This document shows, piece by piece, positions 29,687 through 38,061 of a DNA stretch of 53,219 nt; within the stretch, counting starts at the first letter, position 1, and every line of letters begins with the position of its first letter. The DNA is taken from positions 1 through 53,219 of IMG/VR virus record IMGVR_UViG_3300021591_000002, one strand, 5' to 3'. This DNA is from a virus. The position numbers and the translations under genes are program-made. A model generated the notes under the pieces. That model was given only the letters and a program-made list of their open reading frames with translations, had not been told where the DNA came from and did no database searches.

Positions 29687-29720
29687 GATGGTGGGGGTGG
29701 GGCTTCCCGCCCCCATCATC
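29687..29720 (+). terminator. Hairpin after the capsid gene
   Basis: A stem of about 13 pairs with some G-T pairing (GATGGTGGGGGTGG against CCGCCCCCATCATC) lies in the 90-base gap. There is no T-run after it, so it may be a partial terminator or an RNA-stabilising element that leaves capsid mRNA more abundant. Confidence 0.5.
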
Positions 29721-29747
29721 CGAACTAACATTATTGGAGACTGCGTG

Positions 29748-30197
29748 ATGCCAGAGACGTATGTTTGTAACAGGCCGAAGCTAAAGGTTGTCGCTGTTCC
29801 CCCCGTGCCGATGGTCGGCACCGGCAATTCGGCGCGTCCGCTCACCAACATTCCCGAGGTGAGTGTGCAATTCGTTGGGGCGAAGTGCACCCCGCCGACG
29901 GTTGAGGAGCTTGTGCCGCGCTTCGAGGCCGCGTACCTTGAGGCAGGCGAAGATGTGCATGAAGCCAAGAAGAAGGCCAAGCTTGCCGCGAAGGCAGCTC
30001 ATGATAGGCTTATGCGGCTCCTCAACAGCGATAAGCTTCGGCAGCTTGCTGGCGTTCGCCCGGAAGGCGAATTGCTTGAATCGCGGGCTAAAGCCGCAGC
30101 CGAGATGCTGCAAAAGGTCGCGCAGGACCAGGGCAAAAGCGTTGACGAGCTTCTGAAGCAACTTCCGCCCGCTTCCGATGAGGGCACGAATGAATGA
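29748..30197 (+). CDS. Hypothetical virion protein
   Basis: 149 aa from the ATG at 29748 (TTGGAGACTGCGTG upstream). A short beta-like N-terminus with Pro-rich turns (V-A-V-P-P-V-P-M-V-G) is followed by two charged helices (E-A-K-K-K-A-K-L-A-A-K-A-A-H-D-R-L). Position after the capsid suggests a minor head or decoration protein. No family recognised. Confidence 0.6.
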   Translation: MPETYVCNRPKLKVVAVPPVPMVGTGNSARPLTNIPEVSVQFVGAKCTPPTVEELVPRFEAAYLEAGEDVHEAKKKAKLAAKAAHDRLMRLLNSDKLRQLAGVRPEGELLESRAKAAAEMLQKVAQDQGKSVDELLKQLPPASDEGTNE

Positions 30198-30841
30198 GTT
30201 ACCAGACATTCGGCGATCTCAAGCGCCTTGCAAGATATTTGGTGGGGGAGACCGGAAGTGAGCCGCGTACGATGGAGTGGATTTCCACTGCCATCAACGC
30301 AGCCTACGCCGAATTTTGTTCCGAGTATCCCTGGAGCTTCAGGCAGCGCATAACCACGGTTACGTACCCCGCCAGGGCATCCTCTTTGTCTATTTCCTCT
30401 TACGGGGTGATACAGGGCGTGTTTCGCGTTGGCGGTGGCTTCCTTGACTGGATGCCGCCGCTTGTGCTTACTGCGCGCAAAGAACGCACCACAGGCTATG
30501 GAACACCGCGGGCGTGGTCCGTCTATTCCACCGACCTCTACTTGTTTCCAACCCCCGGAAGCGACACGAACTTGAAGCTCTACCATCTAATAGACGTTGA
30601 TCCGTTGGTCAACGATTCCGACGAACCGATCATCCCACTCGCCTTTCGCCCATATCTCGCGTACGGCGCGCTTGCCATAATGACGGCAACGGAGAATTTC
30701 GAGAATCCTTCCGCCGCGCGCATGTACCGCGACATCTACGAGAAGGGCGTCCGCTTGGCGAAGATGCAAGAGCCTGGCGGAGCGCTCTACAAGGCGCACC
30801 AGGATATGCCGGGGTGGCCCACAAGTGGAGCAGTATATTGA
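30194..30841 (+). CDS. Head-tail adaptor protein
   Basis: 215 aa. It opens Y-Q-T-F-G-D-L-K-R-L-A-R-Y-L with an early helical pair (W-I-S-T-A-I-N-A-A-Y-A-E-F), then a beta section (I-T-T-V-T-Y-P-A; L-Y-L-F-P-T-P) and a last helical part with F-R-P-Y-L-A-Y-G-A-L-A. This is the layout of podoviral adaptor (gp4/gp11-like) proteins. It would bind under the portal and hold the tail nozzle. ATGA overlap with the gene before. Confidence 0.7.
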   Translation: MSYQTFGDLKRLARYLVGETGSEPRTMEWISTAINAAYAEFCSEYPWSFRQRITTVTYPARASSLSISSYGVIQGVFRVGGGFLDWMPPLVLTARKERTTGYGTPRAWSVYSTDLYLFPTPGSDTNLKLYHLIDVDPLVNDSDEPIIPLAFRPYLAYGALAIMTATENFENPSAARMYRDIYEKGVRLAKMQEPGGALYKAHQDMPGWPTSGAVY

Positions 30842-33023
30842 TATTCCCGCCGTTCGCATAGGTCCGATGGCCGACACGGCCGATCACGCCCAACTTGCGC
30901 CATCAATATCGCGCGAGCTTAGAAACTGCTGGTTCAAGGAGGGGTACGCGGATATAAGGCCGACGTGGGGTAATAGCGGGCTTACCGATCCCGCGCCGGG
31001 CGATGGGTGCCTTGGGAGCGGATACTTCACATCGGACTCCGGCGAGATAACCTATATCACAATCACGTGGGATCAGGCGACGGGGGTGCCAGATGGCTGG
31101 GGGGACGAGACGCCACGGGATGATGTGGCTCCCGACTCTGTGGTACTTGTGATACCCTGGAAGAATGGCGCCTTCATAGTTCCCTCACGCCCGCCGGGGT
31201 ACTACACCAACGGCGAAAGCGGACCCATACTTTATGCAAACACGGATGGCATCTCCCGCATAAATGCGGACCAGCCGGATGCTCCTAACGTCGAAGAACA
31301 CACGGAAGCCGGCAATGTCATGCCGGGGGTGTATTCCTACGTAGTGCAATGGGAAAACGTTGCAACCGGCATTTTGTCGCCGGCGTCGGAGCCAACGCAG
31401 ATAACAGTGGGGCTGAATGAGGAAGATGCGCAAGGACCATCCGCAGGTCCCGTGGTGTCCGTGGAAAGCGGCGGAAACATTGATAAAGGGTCCCGGCTAT
31501 ATAGTGTGGCGTTCTACAATCCTTCGACAGGGCGCGAAACGGCGCTCGGTACCGCGACTACGGCGATAATAACGGAAGACAACAGCAAGGTTGTGCTTAC
31601 CGGGGTACCGGTGCCCAAGAACACCACGGAATGGCCGCAGAAGAGGCTTTATGTTTCGGACGCGGCGGGCGCTTTTCGCCGCCTAGCGACACTCTCCGCA
31701 ACTACAACTTCTTACGTAGATGATGGGAGTGTATCCCCCGGTGATGAACATGTAACAACGGGCACTTCCGTAAAGATCACTTGGGCTGAAAACACCGCTC
31801 CACTTGCCGGCAGTTCATGGAAAATGCGCGTGTACAGGTCGTCGGGTGGCGGTGGTTATCAATTTCTAGGTTACATGGAAGGTGGTCAATTCATTGACAC
31901 ATATGAAACAGCCGAAGAAGCTCCTGGCGGCGGGACCTTGCTGGAGACCATCACACAAGTGCCGTGGTGCAATCATGCTTGCGCATCCGTGGACGGCATT
32001 GTCGCGTGGGCATGTGATAAAGAGACGCCCGCACCATTCAAGGTGTACGTATCATCTTCGCCCGATCAGCCCCTATCCGTGGGGGAAGAATACGACATCG
32101 ACCCACGCTATGGCCCGATTACCGCGCTGGCGCGCTGCGGCGAGAACTTCCTGGTCTTTACGGCGCGCTCTATCCAGGCGATTACGCCAACATCTGGCAG
32201 GGCGACGGTCATCACGGCGGGTATGGGGTGCATAGGTCCACGCGCGTGGTGCGAAACGCCACACGGCATAGCATTCGCGTCAATCTACGGGCCTGCCTTT
32301 CTGCCAAGATGTACGGGCGATCCCCGCTATGTCGGCCCCGATCCGGAGCAGTTCGCCCTTCGCGATCTCTGGGCGGAAATGTTCTCCACGGACAATGGCC
32401 GCACGACACAAACGATAGACATAGCCCAGTACAAGGTGCGGTGCTTACATGTTCCGGAAATACCTGCCGTGCTATGGTTCTTCCAGCGCGCCAAGTGGCC
32501 GGCGGACACGAGCATCCTGCCGTACACATTCGATACCGCAATAATGTGGGAATACGGAAGGCGCGATGAACGATTGACGGTGCACGATCTTCTGTGTGTG
32601 CAGGATGTACTGCTTACGCCGGAGGGCACGCCGCGCCCGCTGTGCTGGCTGTGGCCCGGCGGCTGGAAACGGATATTTGGCAAGGACGTAACCGAAGAGA
32701 TAGTGCAATACACCGGTCTGTCTAGCGATGGCCATGCCGTGAGCGGATTCCCCGCAGAACAGATACCTAGCCAAGGGGACGTTCTGTATGTTTCAAGCGG
32801 CACGGGACAGATGACCGGGGACGTCCAACGGATGGTTGATCACGTCGTGGTGAGCGTTGGTTGCGGGGGCATAGTCATAACCGCCGGGGAGCCAGTGCTT
32901 GGAGAGGATTCCACCGTGTGGCTGAATGGCTTCCCGTGGGTGGTAGATATAGGCCCAATCGTTCCTGCGGAGCCGGAGTTGGTGAAGCGCTGGACTCGCA
33001 TTTCCGTGGAGACTGCACAATGA
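30825..33023 (+). CDS. Tail nozzle-like (packaged-DNA stabilisation) protein
   Basis: 732 aa starting at a GTG (30825) that overlaps the adaptor gene by 17 bp. Typical passages are G-P-M-A-D-T-A near the start, a Fn3-like section at about 210-350, and the run F-L-V-F-T-A-R-S-I-Q-A-I-T-P followed by G-C-I-G-P-R-A-W-C-E-T-P-H-G-I-A-F, which is the recurring 'v.f....i......GcvspRs....~~Gi~f' stretch of nozzle propellers such as P22 gp10 and T7 gp12. It would close the tail end of a short-tailed virion. Adaptor followed by nozzle supports podovirus morphology. Confidence 0.72.
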   Translation: MEQYIDIPAVRIGPMADTADHAQLAPSISRELRNCWFKEGYADIRPTWGNSGLTDPAPGDGCLGSGYFTSDSGEITYITITWDQATGVPDGWGDETPRDDVAPDSVVLVIPWKNGAFIVPSRPPGYYTNGESGPILYANTDGISRINADQPDAPNVEEHTEAGNVMPGVYSYVVQWENVATGILSPASEPTQITVGLNEEDAQGPSAGPVVSVESGGNIDKGSRLYSVAFYNPSTGRETALGTATTAIITEDNSKVVLTGVPVPKNTTEWPQKRLYVSDAAGAFRRLATLSATTTSYVDDGSVSPGDEHVTTGTSVKITWAENTAPLAGSSWKMRVYRSSGGGGYQFLGYMEGGQFIDTYETAEEAPGGGTLLETITQVPWCNHACASVDGIVAWACDKETPAPFKVYVSSSPDQPLSVGEEYDIDPRYGPITALARCGENFLVFTARSIQAITPTSGRATVITAGMGCIGPRAWCETPHGIAFASIYGPAFLPRCTGDPRYVGPDPEQFALRDLWAEMFSTDNGRTTQTIDIAQYKVRCLHVPEIPAVLWFFQRAKWPADTSILPYTFDTAIMWEYGRRDERLTVHDLLCVQDVLLTPEGTPRPLCWLWPGGWKRIFGKDVTEEIVQYTGLSSDGHAVSGFPAEQIPSQGDVLYVSSGTGQMTGDVQRMVDHVVVSVGCGGIVITAGEPVLGEDSTVWLNGFPWVVDIGPIVPAEPELVKRWTRISVETAQ

Positions 33024-33244
33024 TCATCTTGAAATCTCGCCACCATTCCATTGATAAGGCCGCGCCGTCGGATTCCCTTCCGAAAGCGCCGCCGCGTAAG
33101 CGCTGCATCAGATGCGGCGCCTCTTTCCGCGGCAACACGCTCATTTGCCCTGTGTGCCACAGGGCGGCGCGTGAAATATGGGAGAAGAACCGGCGTAAGA
33201 GCGACGGCAACTTGCCACCGGGCGTGGTCAGGGTGAGGAAATGA
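33020..33244 (+). CDS. Zinc-ribbon protein
   Basis: 74 aa from the ATG at 33020 (ATGA overlap). R-C-I-R-C-G-A-S-F and L-I-C-P-V-C-H-R-A-A make one zinc ribbon (residues 30-51), with a basic tail. Proteins of this kind also occur between structural genes of other phages without known role. Confidence 0.65.
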   Translation: MIILKSRHHSIDKAAPSDSLPKAPPRKRCIRCGASFRGNTLICPVCHRAAREIWEKNRRKSDGNLPPGVVRVRK

Positions 33245-33245
33245 G

Positions 33246-33479
33246 ATGCCACGCAGGCCAAAGCACATAGTAATACGCCGCGTCGCGGGCGGCGGAATTT
33301 CTGTCCATACCGTTGACGGAGCCGTTAACGCGCGGCACACGCTAGACGTTACGATTGCATCACCGCCAGGGAAGAGTACCGAGGAGGCTGCGTATGAGGC
33401 AGCACTTACGATCCTGAAAATCGAGAAGGAACTTACGCAAGAAAAAATGCTTCTCGGTGAAAGGCCACTGGGATGGTAA
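33246..33479 (+). CDS. Hypothetical protein
   Basis: 77 aa. Beta-rich first part (H-I-V-I-R-R-V; I-S-V-H-T-V-D-G; T-L-D-V-T-I-A) and a terminal helix A-A-Y-E-A-A-L-T-I-L-K-I-E-K. GAGGAAATGAG precedes the ATG. It overlaps the methyltransferase start by 7 bp and is probably part of that cassette's transcript only. Confidence 0.58.
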   Translation: MPRRPKHIVIRRVAGGGISVHTVDGAVNARHTLDVTIASPPGKSTEEAAYEAALTILKIEKELTQEKMLLGERPLGW

Positions 33480-34051
33480 GCATGCCAACACGCCAACGCA
33501 CGATCAAGAAGTGGCTTGATTACCTTGCCGAAACTAACGGGGAGGTGGCGGCACTTGAGATCGGGCGGGTTCGCAGCCCGAATGAGACAGTTGGGCACTC
33601 AACGGTAGTGATCGCAAGGCACCCCGCAGTCAAGCGGCTCGTTTCGATTGATATAAATGCCGCGACGGAGTACGTAGCGCGTGAGCTGCTTGGAGAGGAA
33701 ATTCAGAAGGTTGAGTTCATAAATGCCGATTCGTTCTCCGCGCTGGAGAAACTTCTCCTGAGGGGCGACACCTTCGATTTTCTGTACCTCGACGGCGCCA
33801 GTGATGCCGAGATATGCTTTACGGATTTTATGGGCGCCCTCAATGTGTCGCGTGAGGGCTCCATAATAGTGCTGGACGATACGGACCCGAAGTGCGACGT
33901 GAAGGGCAACCTTACCGTCCCTTGGGCGGAAGAACACGGCGACATAGTGGAAATCGTGGATCGCGTGCCTTCCGGGCCGGATAGCAACGGGCAAACTGTC
34001 TTGCGCGTCATAATCCCCGGAGTGTTTGAATGCGAGCCTATGCGTACTTAA
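33473..34051 (+). CDS. Class I SAM-dependent methyltransferase (CmcI/Methyltransf_24-like)
   Basis: 192 aa. A Rossmann-like order is visible: A-L-E-I-G (motif I), R-L-V-S-I-D-I-N (motif II), F-I-N-A-D-S-F, D-F-L-Y-L-D-G-A and G-S-I-I-V-L-D-D-T-D. The double Asp after the last strand is typical of small-molecule O-methyltransferases. As first gene of the glycosyltransferase cassette, a sugar or glycan is the likely acceptor, which is inferred. Start ATG at 33473 overlaps the previous gene; the ATG at 33482 is an alternative. Confidence 0.72.
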   Translation: MVSMPTRQRTIKKWLDYLAETNGEVAALEIGRVRSPNETVGHSTVVIARHPAVKRLVSIDINAATEYVARELLGEEIQKVEFINADSFSALEKLLLRGDTFDFLYLDGASDAEICFTDFMGALNVSREGSIIVLDDTDPKCDVKGNLTVPWAEEHGDIVEIVDRVPSGPDSNGQTVLRVIIPGVFECEPMRT

Positions 34052-34890
34052 CGAAGAGCACGCTCGCGTGGCGCGGCGCCGGGCAGATTGCACGCAATAC
34101 GAAGCGCCTATTCGTCGGCCCATGGATTGGTGAGTTCGGATTCGAGGTTATGAACCTCGGTGTGGTACGGAGACTTAAGCAATACTTTGAGGAGGTGATT
34201 GTGTGTTCGCGTCCTGGCTCTCGCGCGTTGTACGACGGTGTGGCCGATGAATTCATCGCGCACGACATTGACTGCATAGGAGCGTGTGTGGGGCTTTCGA
34301 CAATATCGCGGCCCGTATCGCAGCAAGAAATAGAGCGCTGGCTTCCTTCGCCGCACGAGGCAACCATGCAAAAATTAATTGACTATGGCAACCACTGGCC
34401 GGGCGTCTATCAACGGCTCGGAAAGCGCGTGAAAGATTGGGATGGTATTGTCGTTGTCCACGCGCGACACAGAGAGCACGCCCCGGAAAGAAACTGGTCG
34501 CGTGAGCGCTGGAACATGCTTGCGAGACTCCTTCTTCGATCTGGTGCCGTAAAACGCCTCGTGGCCATCGGCACGGAGGAAAGCGCGTGGTCTGTCGAGG
34601 GGGCGATTGATGCGCGAAGGCTTGACCTTCGCGAGCAGATGAGTATCCTTGCGAGCGCCAGGCTGGCGATCGGTCCATCCAGCGGTCCCATGCACTTGGC
34701 ACAGCATTGCGGCTGTCCGGTGATGGTGTGGTGTGGAGGGCCAGAACGCTTCGTCATCGCTGATCGCTACAGGTGGTGGTGGAACCCGCTTGGCACACCC
34801 GCCTACCCGCACGTGGAAGAAGGATGGTGGCCTTCGGTGGAGCAGGCTTACCATTGGACAATAGAGGCCCTTGAGAAGGAAGCTGGATAA
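34030..34890 (+). CDS. GT9-like glycosyltransferase
   Basis: 286 aa. G-P-W-I-G-E-F-G-F-E-V (30-40) forms the acceptor-side turn, H-A-R-H-R-E-H-A-P-E-R-N-W (144-156) the inter-domain region, and I-G-P-S-S-G-P-M-H-L-A-Q-H-C-G (214-228) is the GT9 donor signature including the His. It keeps more of the catalytic pattern than the left-arm copy at 64. GGAG lies seven bases before the ATG. It overlaps the methyltransferase by 22 bp and the next glycosyltransferase by one. Confidence 0.75.
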   Translation: MRAYAYLTKSTLAWRGAGQIARNTKRLFVGPWIGEFGFEVMNLGVVRRLKQYFEEVIVCSRPGSRALYDGVADEFIAHDIDCIGACVGLSTISRPVSQQEIERWLPSPHEATMQKLIDYGNHWPGVYQRLGKRVKDWDGIVVVHARHREHAPERNWSRERWNMLARLLLRSGAVKRLVAIGTEESAWSVEGAIDARRLDLREQMSILASARLAIGPSSGPMHLAQHCGCPVMVWCGGPERFVIADRYRWWWNPLGTPAYPHVEEGWWPSVEQAYHWTIEALEKEAG

Positions 34891-35873
34891 TGAGTGTTGT
34901 GCTTTTGCGAGAGGACCCGCCGGGCGCCGTTGGTGGTGTGCCTAGATACTACGACAATCTTGTGAAGGCGTGCGGTATCGTTGATGTTGGCATAAACGAT
35001 AGCACGCTCATTGACTGGAAGGCCGGGCGCTTGTCTATTTCGGCGGACAATGATCTCGTTATTGTTACCAACCAGTATGCGTGCGATATTCCCCCGCAGT
35101 ACGCGGTCATTGCCATTCAGCACGGCTGCGCAATGGAGCATGGCCTTGCTAATAACTACCAGCCGCACATAGAAATGGGCGCGCGCCAGTTGGCCGCCGC
35201 GCAACGAGAACGAACGTATTGGGTGGCTGTGAGCGAGTACGCCGCGCTGCATTGCAAGTGGCATATGGGCGTTGACGCGAGGCGGATAATATGGGGTGCG
35301 GTTGACACGGAAGCATTTCATCCCGGCGAGCGGCAGATGCATCGGAATCCGCAGGGCAAGATAGTCGTCTTGGCGTCGGCTACCGATGATTGCAAGGGGC
35401 GGCATCTGCTTGACGACGTAGCCAATGCCCTTGGCGATTGCTTTAGTGTGAAGAATCTTGTCGGCGTGAAGCCAAGCGAAATGCCCGACGCCTTGCGTAG
35501 TGGCGATATATTTCTTAGTCTGTCGCTTGAGGAAGGCTTGCCGACGGTTGTGCAAGAAGCATTGTCCGTCGGGCTTGTGGTTGTGGGTACGCGGACCGGC
35601 TTCCTTTGGAGCCACGCCCACGGCGACCCCGTGTATTGTGGCAACAGGGACGCCGTGGCATGGGCCAATTACGATGTCGGCGCGGTCATCTTCGATCCGC
35701 GTCTCCGCGACATGGCCGAGTGGGTGGCCGACTTCATTCGGGGCGCCTGGGAGAGGCGGCATCGCTTCAACGGGCGCGTCTTCGCCTTGCGGTGGTTCGG
35801 GCTTGAGCTTTTCGGGCGGCAGTGGGCGCTTGCGTTCGCCGAAGCCCGCGAAGAACTAGGGGTGAAACCATGA
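34890..35873 (+). CDS. GT4-family (GT-B) glycosyltransferase
   Basis: 327 aa, somewhat short for GT4. G-G-V-P-R-Y-Y-D-N-L (15-24) is the N-terminal loop, V-D-T-E-A-F-H-P-G (138-146) the 'GVD...F.P' element, and S-L-E-E-G-L-P-T-V-V-Q-E-A-L (212-225) the E-x7-E donor-binding motif. It most likely uses a nucleotide-activated sugar with retention. TAATG coupling to the GT9-like gene and ATGA to the GT2 gene place all three in one translational unit. Confidence 0.83.
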   Translation: MSVVLLREDPPGAVGGVPRYYDNLVKACGIVDVGINDSTLIDWKAGRLSISADNDLVIVTNQYACDIPPQYAVIAIQHGCAMEHGLANNYQPHIEMGARQLAAAQRERTYWVAVSEYAALHCKWHMGVDARRIIWGAVDTEAFHPGERQMHRNPQGKIVVLASATDDCKGRHLLDDVANALGDCFSVKNLVGVKPSEMPDALRSGDIFLSLSLEEGLPTVVQEALSVGLVVVGTRTGFLWSHAHGDPVYCGNRDAVAWANYDVGAVIFDPRLRDMAEWVADFIRGAWERRHRFNGRVFALRWFGLELFGRQWALAFAEAREELGVKP

Positions 35874-36580
35874 AGCCGGTTGGCGTGGCGATAATAGCGT
35901 ATCGGCGCCTCGAAGACGCACGCCGTGCCGTAAGGTCCGTGCTGGCGAACACGCGGTACCCCTTCAGGCTACTTGTATTCGATAACAGTGATGACTTTCG
36001 CATTGGCTCGTGGATGCTCGCGCATGCTAACTCCGCGATGTATAGGCGAAGCCCGTACAATTGCGGCACGTGCCTTGCCCGTAACGAAATCATGCGGGTA
36101 TTCTGCCGCATGGGTATGGATTATTGGGTAGTCATGGACCAGGACGTGGAGGTTGTGGCGCCCGGCTGGGTAAAAGACATGCTTGACGTGTTCAAGCATT
36201 ATCCGGATACTGGTATCGTCGGCTGGCGCAATGCCGTGCGTTCGGCAGGGTGCCCGCATGCGCCAGATAATACAGGCCGTATGCCGGAGATACCAGGCGT
36301 GTGCACAATGGTAAGTCGCAAGTGCGCAGAGGCGGTAAATGGTTGGTGCGCCAGATACTTCCTGCACCGTGGGGAGGATACAGACTTCTGCCTGGCGGCT
36401 GCGACAAAAGGCTTCGCAACACGGGTTGTGATGGGGCCGGATAAGATAGCCCACCACCACCCACATCGTGGTGTCCAAGCCTTCGCCGGCCACGGCAAAA
36501 TGTGGAGCCTGAGCGACGCAATACTCAAGGAGCGCACGGAAAAACTTGGGTTCGAACGTATCCCCGGGATAAATGCCTAG
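35870..36580 (+). CDS. GT2-family (GT-A) glycosyltransferase
   Basis: 236 aa from the ATG at 35870 (ATGA overlap). V-A-I-I-A-Y-R-R-L opens the Rossmann-like fold, V-F-D-N-S-D-D (36-42) binds nucleotide, M-D-Q-D-V-E (89-94) is the metal-binding D-x-D region, and G-E-D-T-D-F-C (168-174) carries the acidic catalytic base motif (E-D). It is inverting by family. It ends the cassette; no lipid-carrier or export gene follows, so the acceptor may be a protein or host glycan. Confidence 0.8.
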   Translation: MKPVGVAIIAYRRLEDARRAVRSVLANTRYPFRLLVFDNSDDFRIGSWMLAHANSAMYRRSPYNCGTCLARNEIMRVFCRMGMDYWVVMDQDVEVVAPGWVKDMLDVFKHYPDTGIVGWRNAVRSAGCPHAPDNTGRMPEIPGVCTMVSRKCAEAVNGWCARYFLHRGEDTDFCLAAATKGFATRVVMGPDKIAHHHPHRGVQAFAGHGKMWSLSDAILKERTEKLGFERIPGINA

Positions 36581-36589
36581 GGGTAGGTC

Positions 36590-37198
36590 ATGAGGAAGCG
36601 AGTAACTAGCGAGAACACGGGGGGCAAGCTCCTGGTTGGGTGTGCGCGGGGGCGCTGGATATGGCGTCCGTGGCGTTGGCCCGGCCTGCTGCTGGGCGTG
36701 CTAATCCGACTGTTTGGCGCGCTTAGTTGCGGACGGTTTGCGCCATATAGCCACATGTTTTTGTGGTATGGCTCAACGATATGGGAGGCTAGTAAGACAT
36801 GGCGGCGTGGGCACATAAGCGAGTACGACGATAAGTCGCTTGTGGTGGATGTGTACGAGATACTTCAGCCGAATGGAAAGCCGCTTGCGCAATGGCAGGT
36901 GCGCCGCGCGCTGGAAATGGCGGACGCGATGGTGGGGCAGCCGTATGACTGGTACCACCTTATACGCATGGCTGCATCAATGCTTGGTATTTTGCACGAT
37001 GATATCGACACATACATTCCAACGAAGCCCTTGTGCTCCGAAGGTGTGGCGCTTTGTTACTACGCCGCCGCCGTTGATATTCCGGGCGCTGCGGGCACCA
37101 AGCTCTGGACATTCGCGCCATGGCATATCTTGCGTCTGCTCAAGCGCAAACCGCCGATGGCAACGTTGCAGGGGAGGCTTTCGTTGGGCTTGAATTAA
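36590..37198 (+). CDS. Permuted papain-like (NlpC/P60-YiiX type) amidase/peptidase
   Basis: 202 aa. S-H-M-F-L-W-Y (His55) and W-E-A-S lie before L-C-S-E-G-V-A-L (Cys149), the reversed His-then-Cys order of the YiiX/LRAT-like permuted NlpC/P60 superfamily. A hydrophobic stretch at about 31-47 (P-G-L-L-L-G-V-L-I-R-L-F-G-A-L) may be a membrane anchor. Next to membrane and lipoprotein genes, peptidoglycan cleavage is plausible, but these enzymes can also hydrolyse other amide or acyl bonds. Confidence 0.68.
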   Translation: MRKRVTSENTGGKLLVGCARGRWIWRPWRWPGLLLGVLIRLFGALSCGRFAPYSHMFLWYGSTIWEASKTWRRGHISEYDDKSLVVDVYEILQPNGKPLAQWQVRRALEMADAMVGQPYDWYHLIRMAASMLGILHDDIDTYIPTKPLCSEGVALCYYAAAVDIPGAAGTKLWTFAPWHILRLLKRKPPMATLQGRLSLGLN

Positions 37199-37237
37199 CG
37201 CAACCACGTGGTATATTGGTTGTGATTGGAGGCGATA

Positions 37238-37588
37238 GTGAAGCGCTGCAAAGCATATTGGATGATTGGTCTAATTGCGGTAGCTGCCGCTTCATGCGCG
37301 CCGCGCCCGCCACGCGAATCGACAAAGGCCGTGCTAGCGATCCTGTCGCGGATGGTTGGCGGCGAGGTGCCGAGCATGGTAGCAGCGCAGGTGGCGGCCA
37401 TTGCGGAGGGACGAGAAGTCAAACCCGTCAAGATCACGCCCCAGAACCAGATAGTTTCGCCCGTTACAGGCAAGCTGTGCAGCTTTATCACTAAAGATGG
37501 CCTGACGCCGGCCGGTATTGCGGTGGTAAAGCTTCTGCTCGGAAGTGCCGCAGAGCCAGCGCCGGAGAGTACGCAGCATGGGAAATGA
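37238..37588 (+). CDS. Putative lipoprotein
   Basis: 116 aa from the GTG at 37238 with GGAGG five bases upstream; an upstream TTG (37226) would bury the signal peptide. N-terminal M-K-R-C-K, a hydrophobic core W-M-I-G-L-I-A-V-A-A and a lipobox A-A-S-C (Cys20), then Pro-rich sequence. A spanin-like outer-membrane role is possible since the next two genes encode membrane proteins; the length is greater than for Rz1. Overlaps the next gene by 11 bp. Confidence 0.62.
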   Translation: MKRCKAYWMIGLIAVAAASCAPRPPRESTKAVLAILSRMVGGEVPSMVAAQVAAIAEGREVKPVKITPQNQIVSPVTGKLCSFITKDGLTPAGIAVVKLLLGSAAEPAPESTQHGK

Positions 37589-37847
37589 ATGGCTTCAGCT
37601 TGGCGTTGCCATTGGTTCGGCGTTTTGCGGCGCGGTGATGGGCGCCGTTGGGGCGACACGACTACTCAACGGCAAGGTCGCCAAAACGAATGGCCACCCA
37701 TTGCCGGAATGCGCAGCAACCTTTGCAAGGCACGACGAGGCGATATCGAGCCTTCGCGGGTGGCTAGAACGAATGGAAGAGCGTTTAGGCAACATACACG
37801 ACGTGATCCTGGAAGTGCGTAACCACTTGAGGGAAAGGAGCAGGTGA
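37578..37847 (+). CDS. Small protein with N-terminal TM helix and helical tail
   Basis: 89 aa from the ATG at 37578 (GGAGAGTACGCAGC upstream). One TM segment (L-G-V-A-I-G-S-A-F-C-G-A-V-M-G-A-V-G-A) and a charged coiled tail (R-L-G-N-I-H-D-V-I-L-E-V-R-N-H-L). The layout fits an inner-membrane spanin or a class III-like holin partner of the lipoprotein; not proven. Confidence 0.6.
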   Translation: MGNEWLQLGVAIGSAFCGAVMGAVGATRLLNGKVAKTNGHPLPECAATFARHDEAISSLRGWLERMEERLGNIHDVILEVRNHLRERSR

Positions 37848-37981
37848 TGGGACGCAACCGACCTGGCGTGCGGGACGGTACAGGCCCCTACAAGGGCAGC
37901 TGGCAGCGCCGACAGACGGGCAGCCGAGGCAAGCGCCAGCTGCGTGGCGAGAAGTGTCCGAAGCGCGGGAGGCGCGGCTGA
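37847..37981 (+). CDS. Small basic protein (44 aa)
   Basis: ATG at 37847 overlaps the previous TGA (TGATG), AAAGGAGCAGGTG lies upstream, and the TGA is at 37979-37981. The product is Arg/Gly-rich: G-R-N-R-P-G-V-R-D-G-T-G-P-Y-K-G-S followed by G-E-K-C-P-K-R. The R-D-G-T-G-P-Y phrase recurs in small uncharacterised phage proteins. Function unknown. Confidence 0.6.
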   Translation: MGRNRPGVRDGTGPYKGSWQRRQTGSRGKRQLRGEKCPKRGRRG

Positions 37982-38061
37982 CATGTGCGTCTTGGTGAAG
38001 CTGACGCGGCACGCGCGGGAGCATCTCGCGGCAACCGCACAGGACCAAAAGGAGAAGCGCG

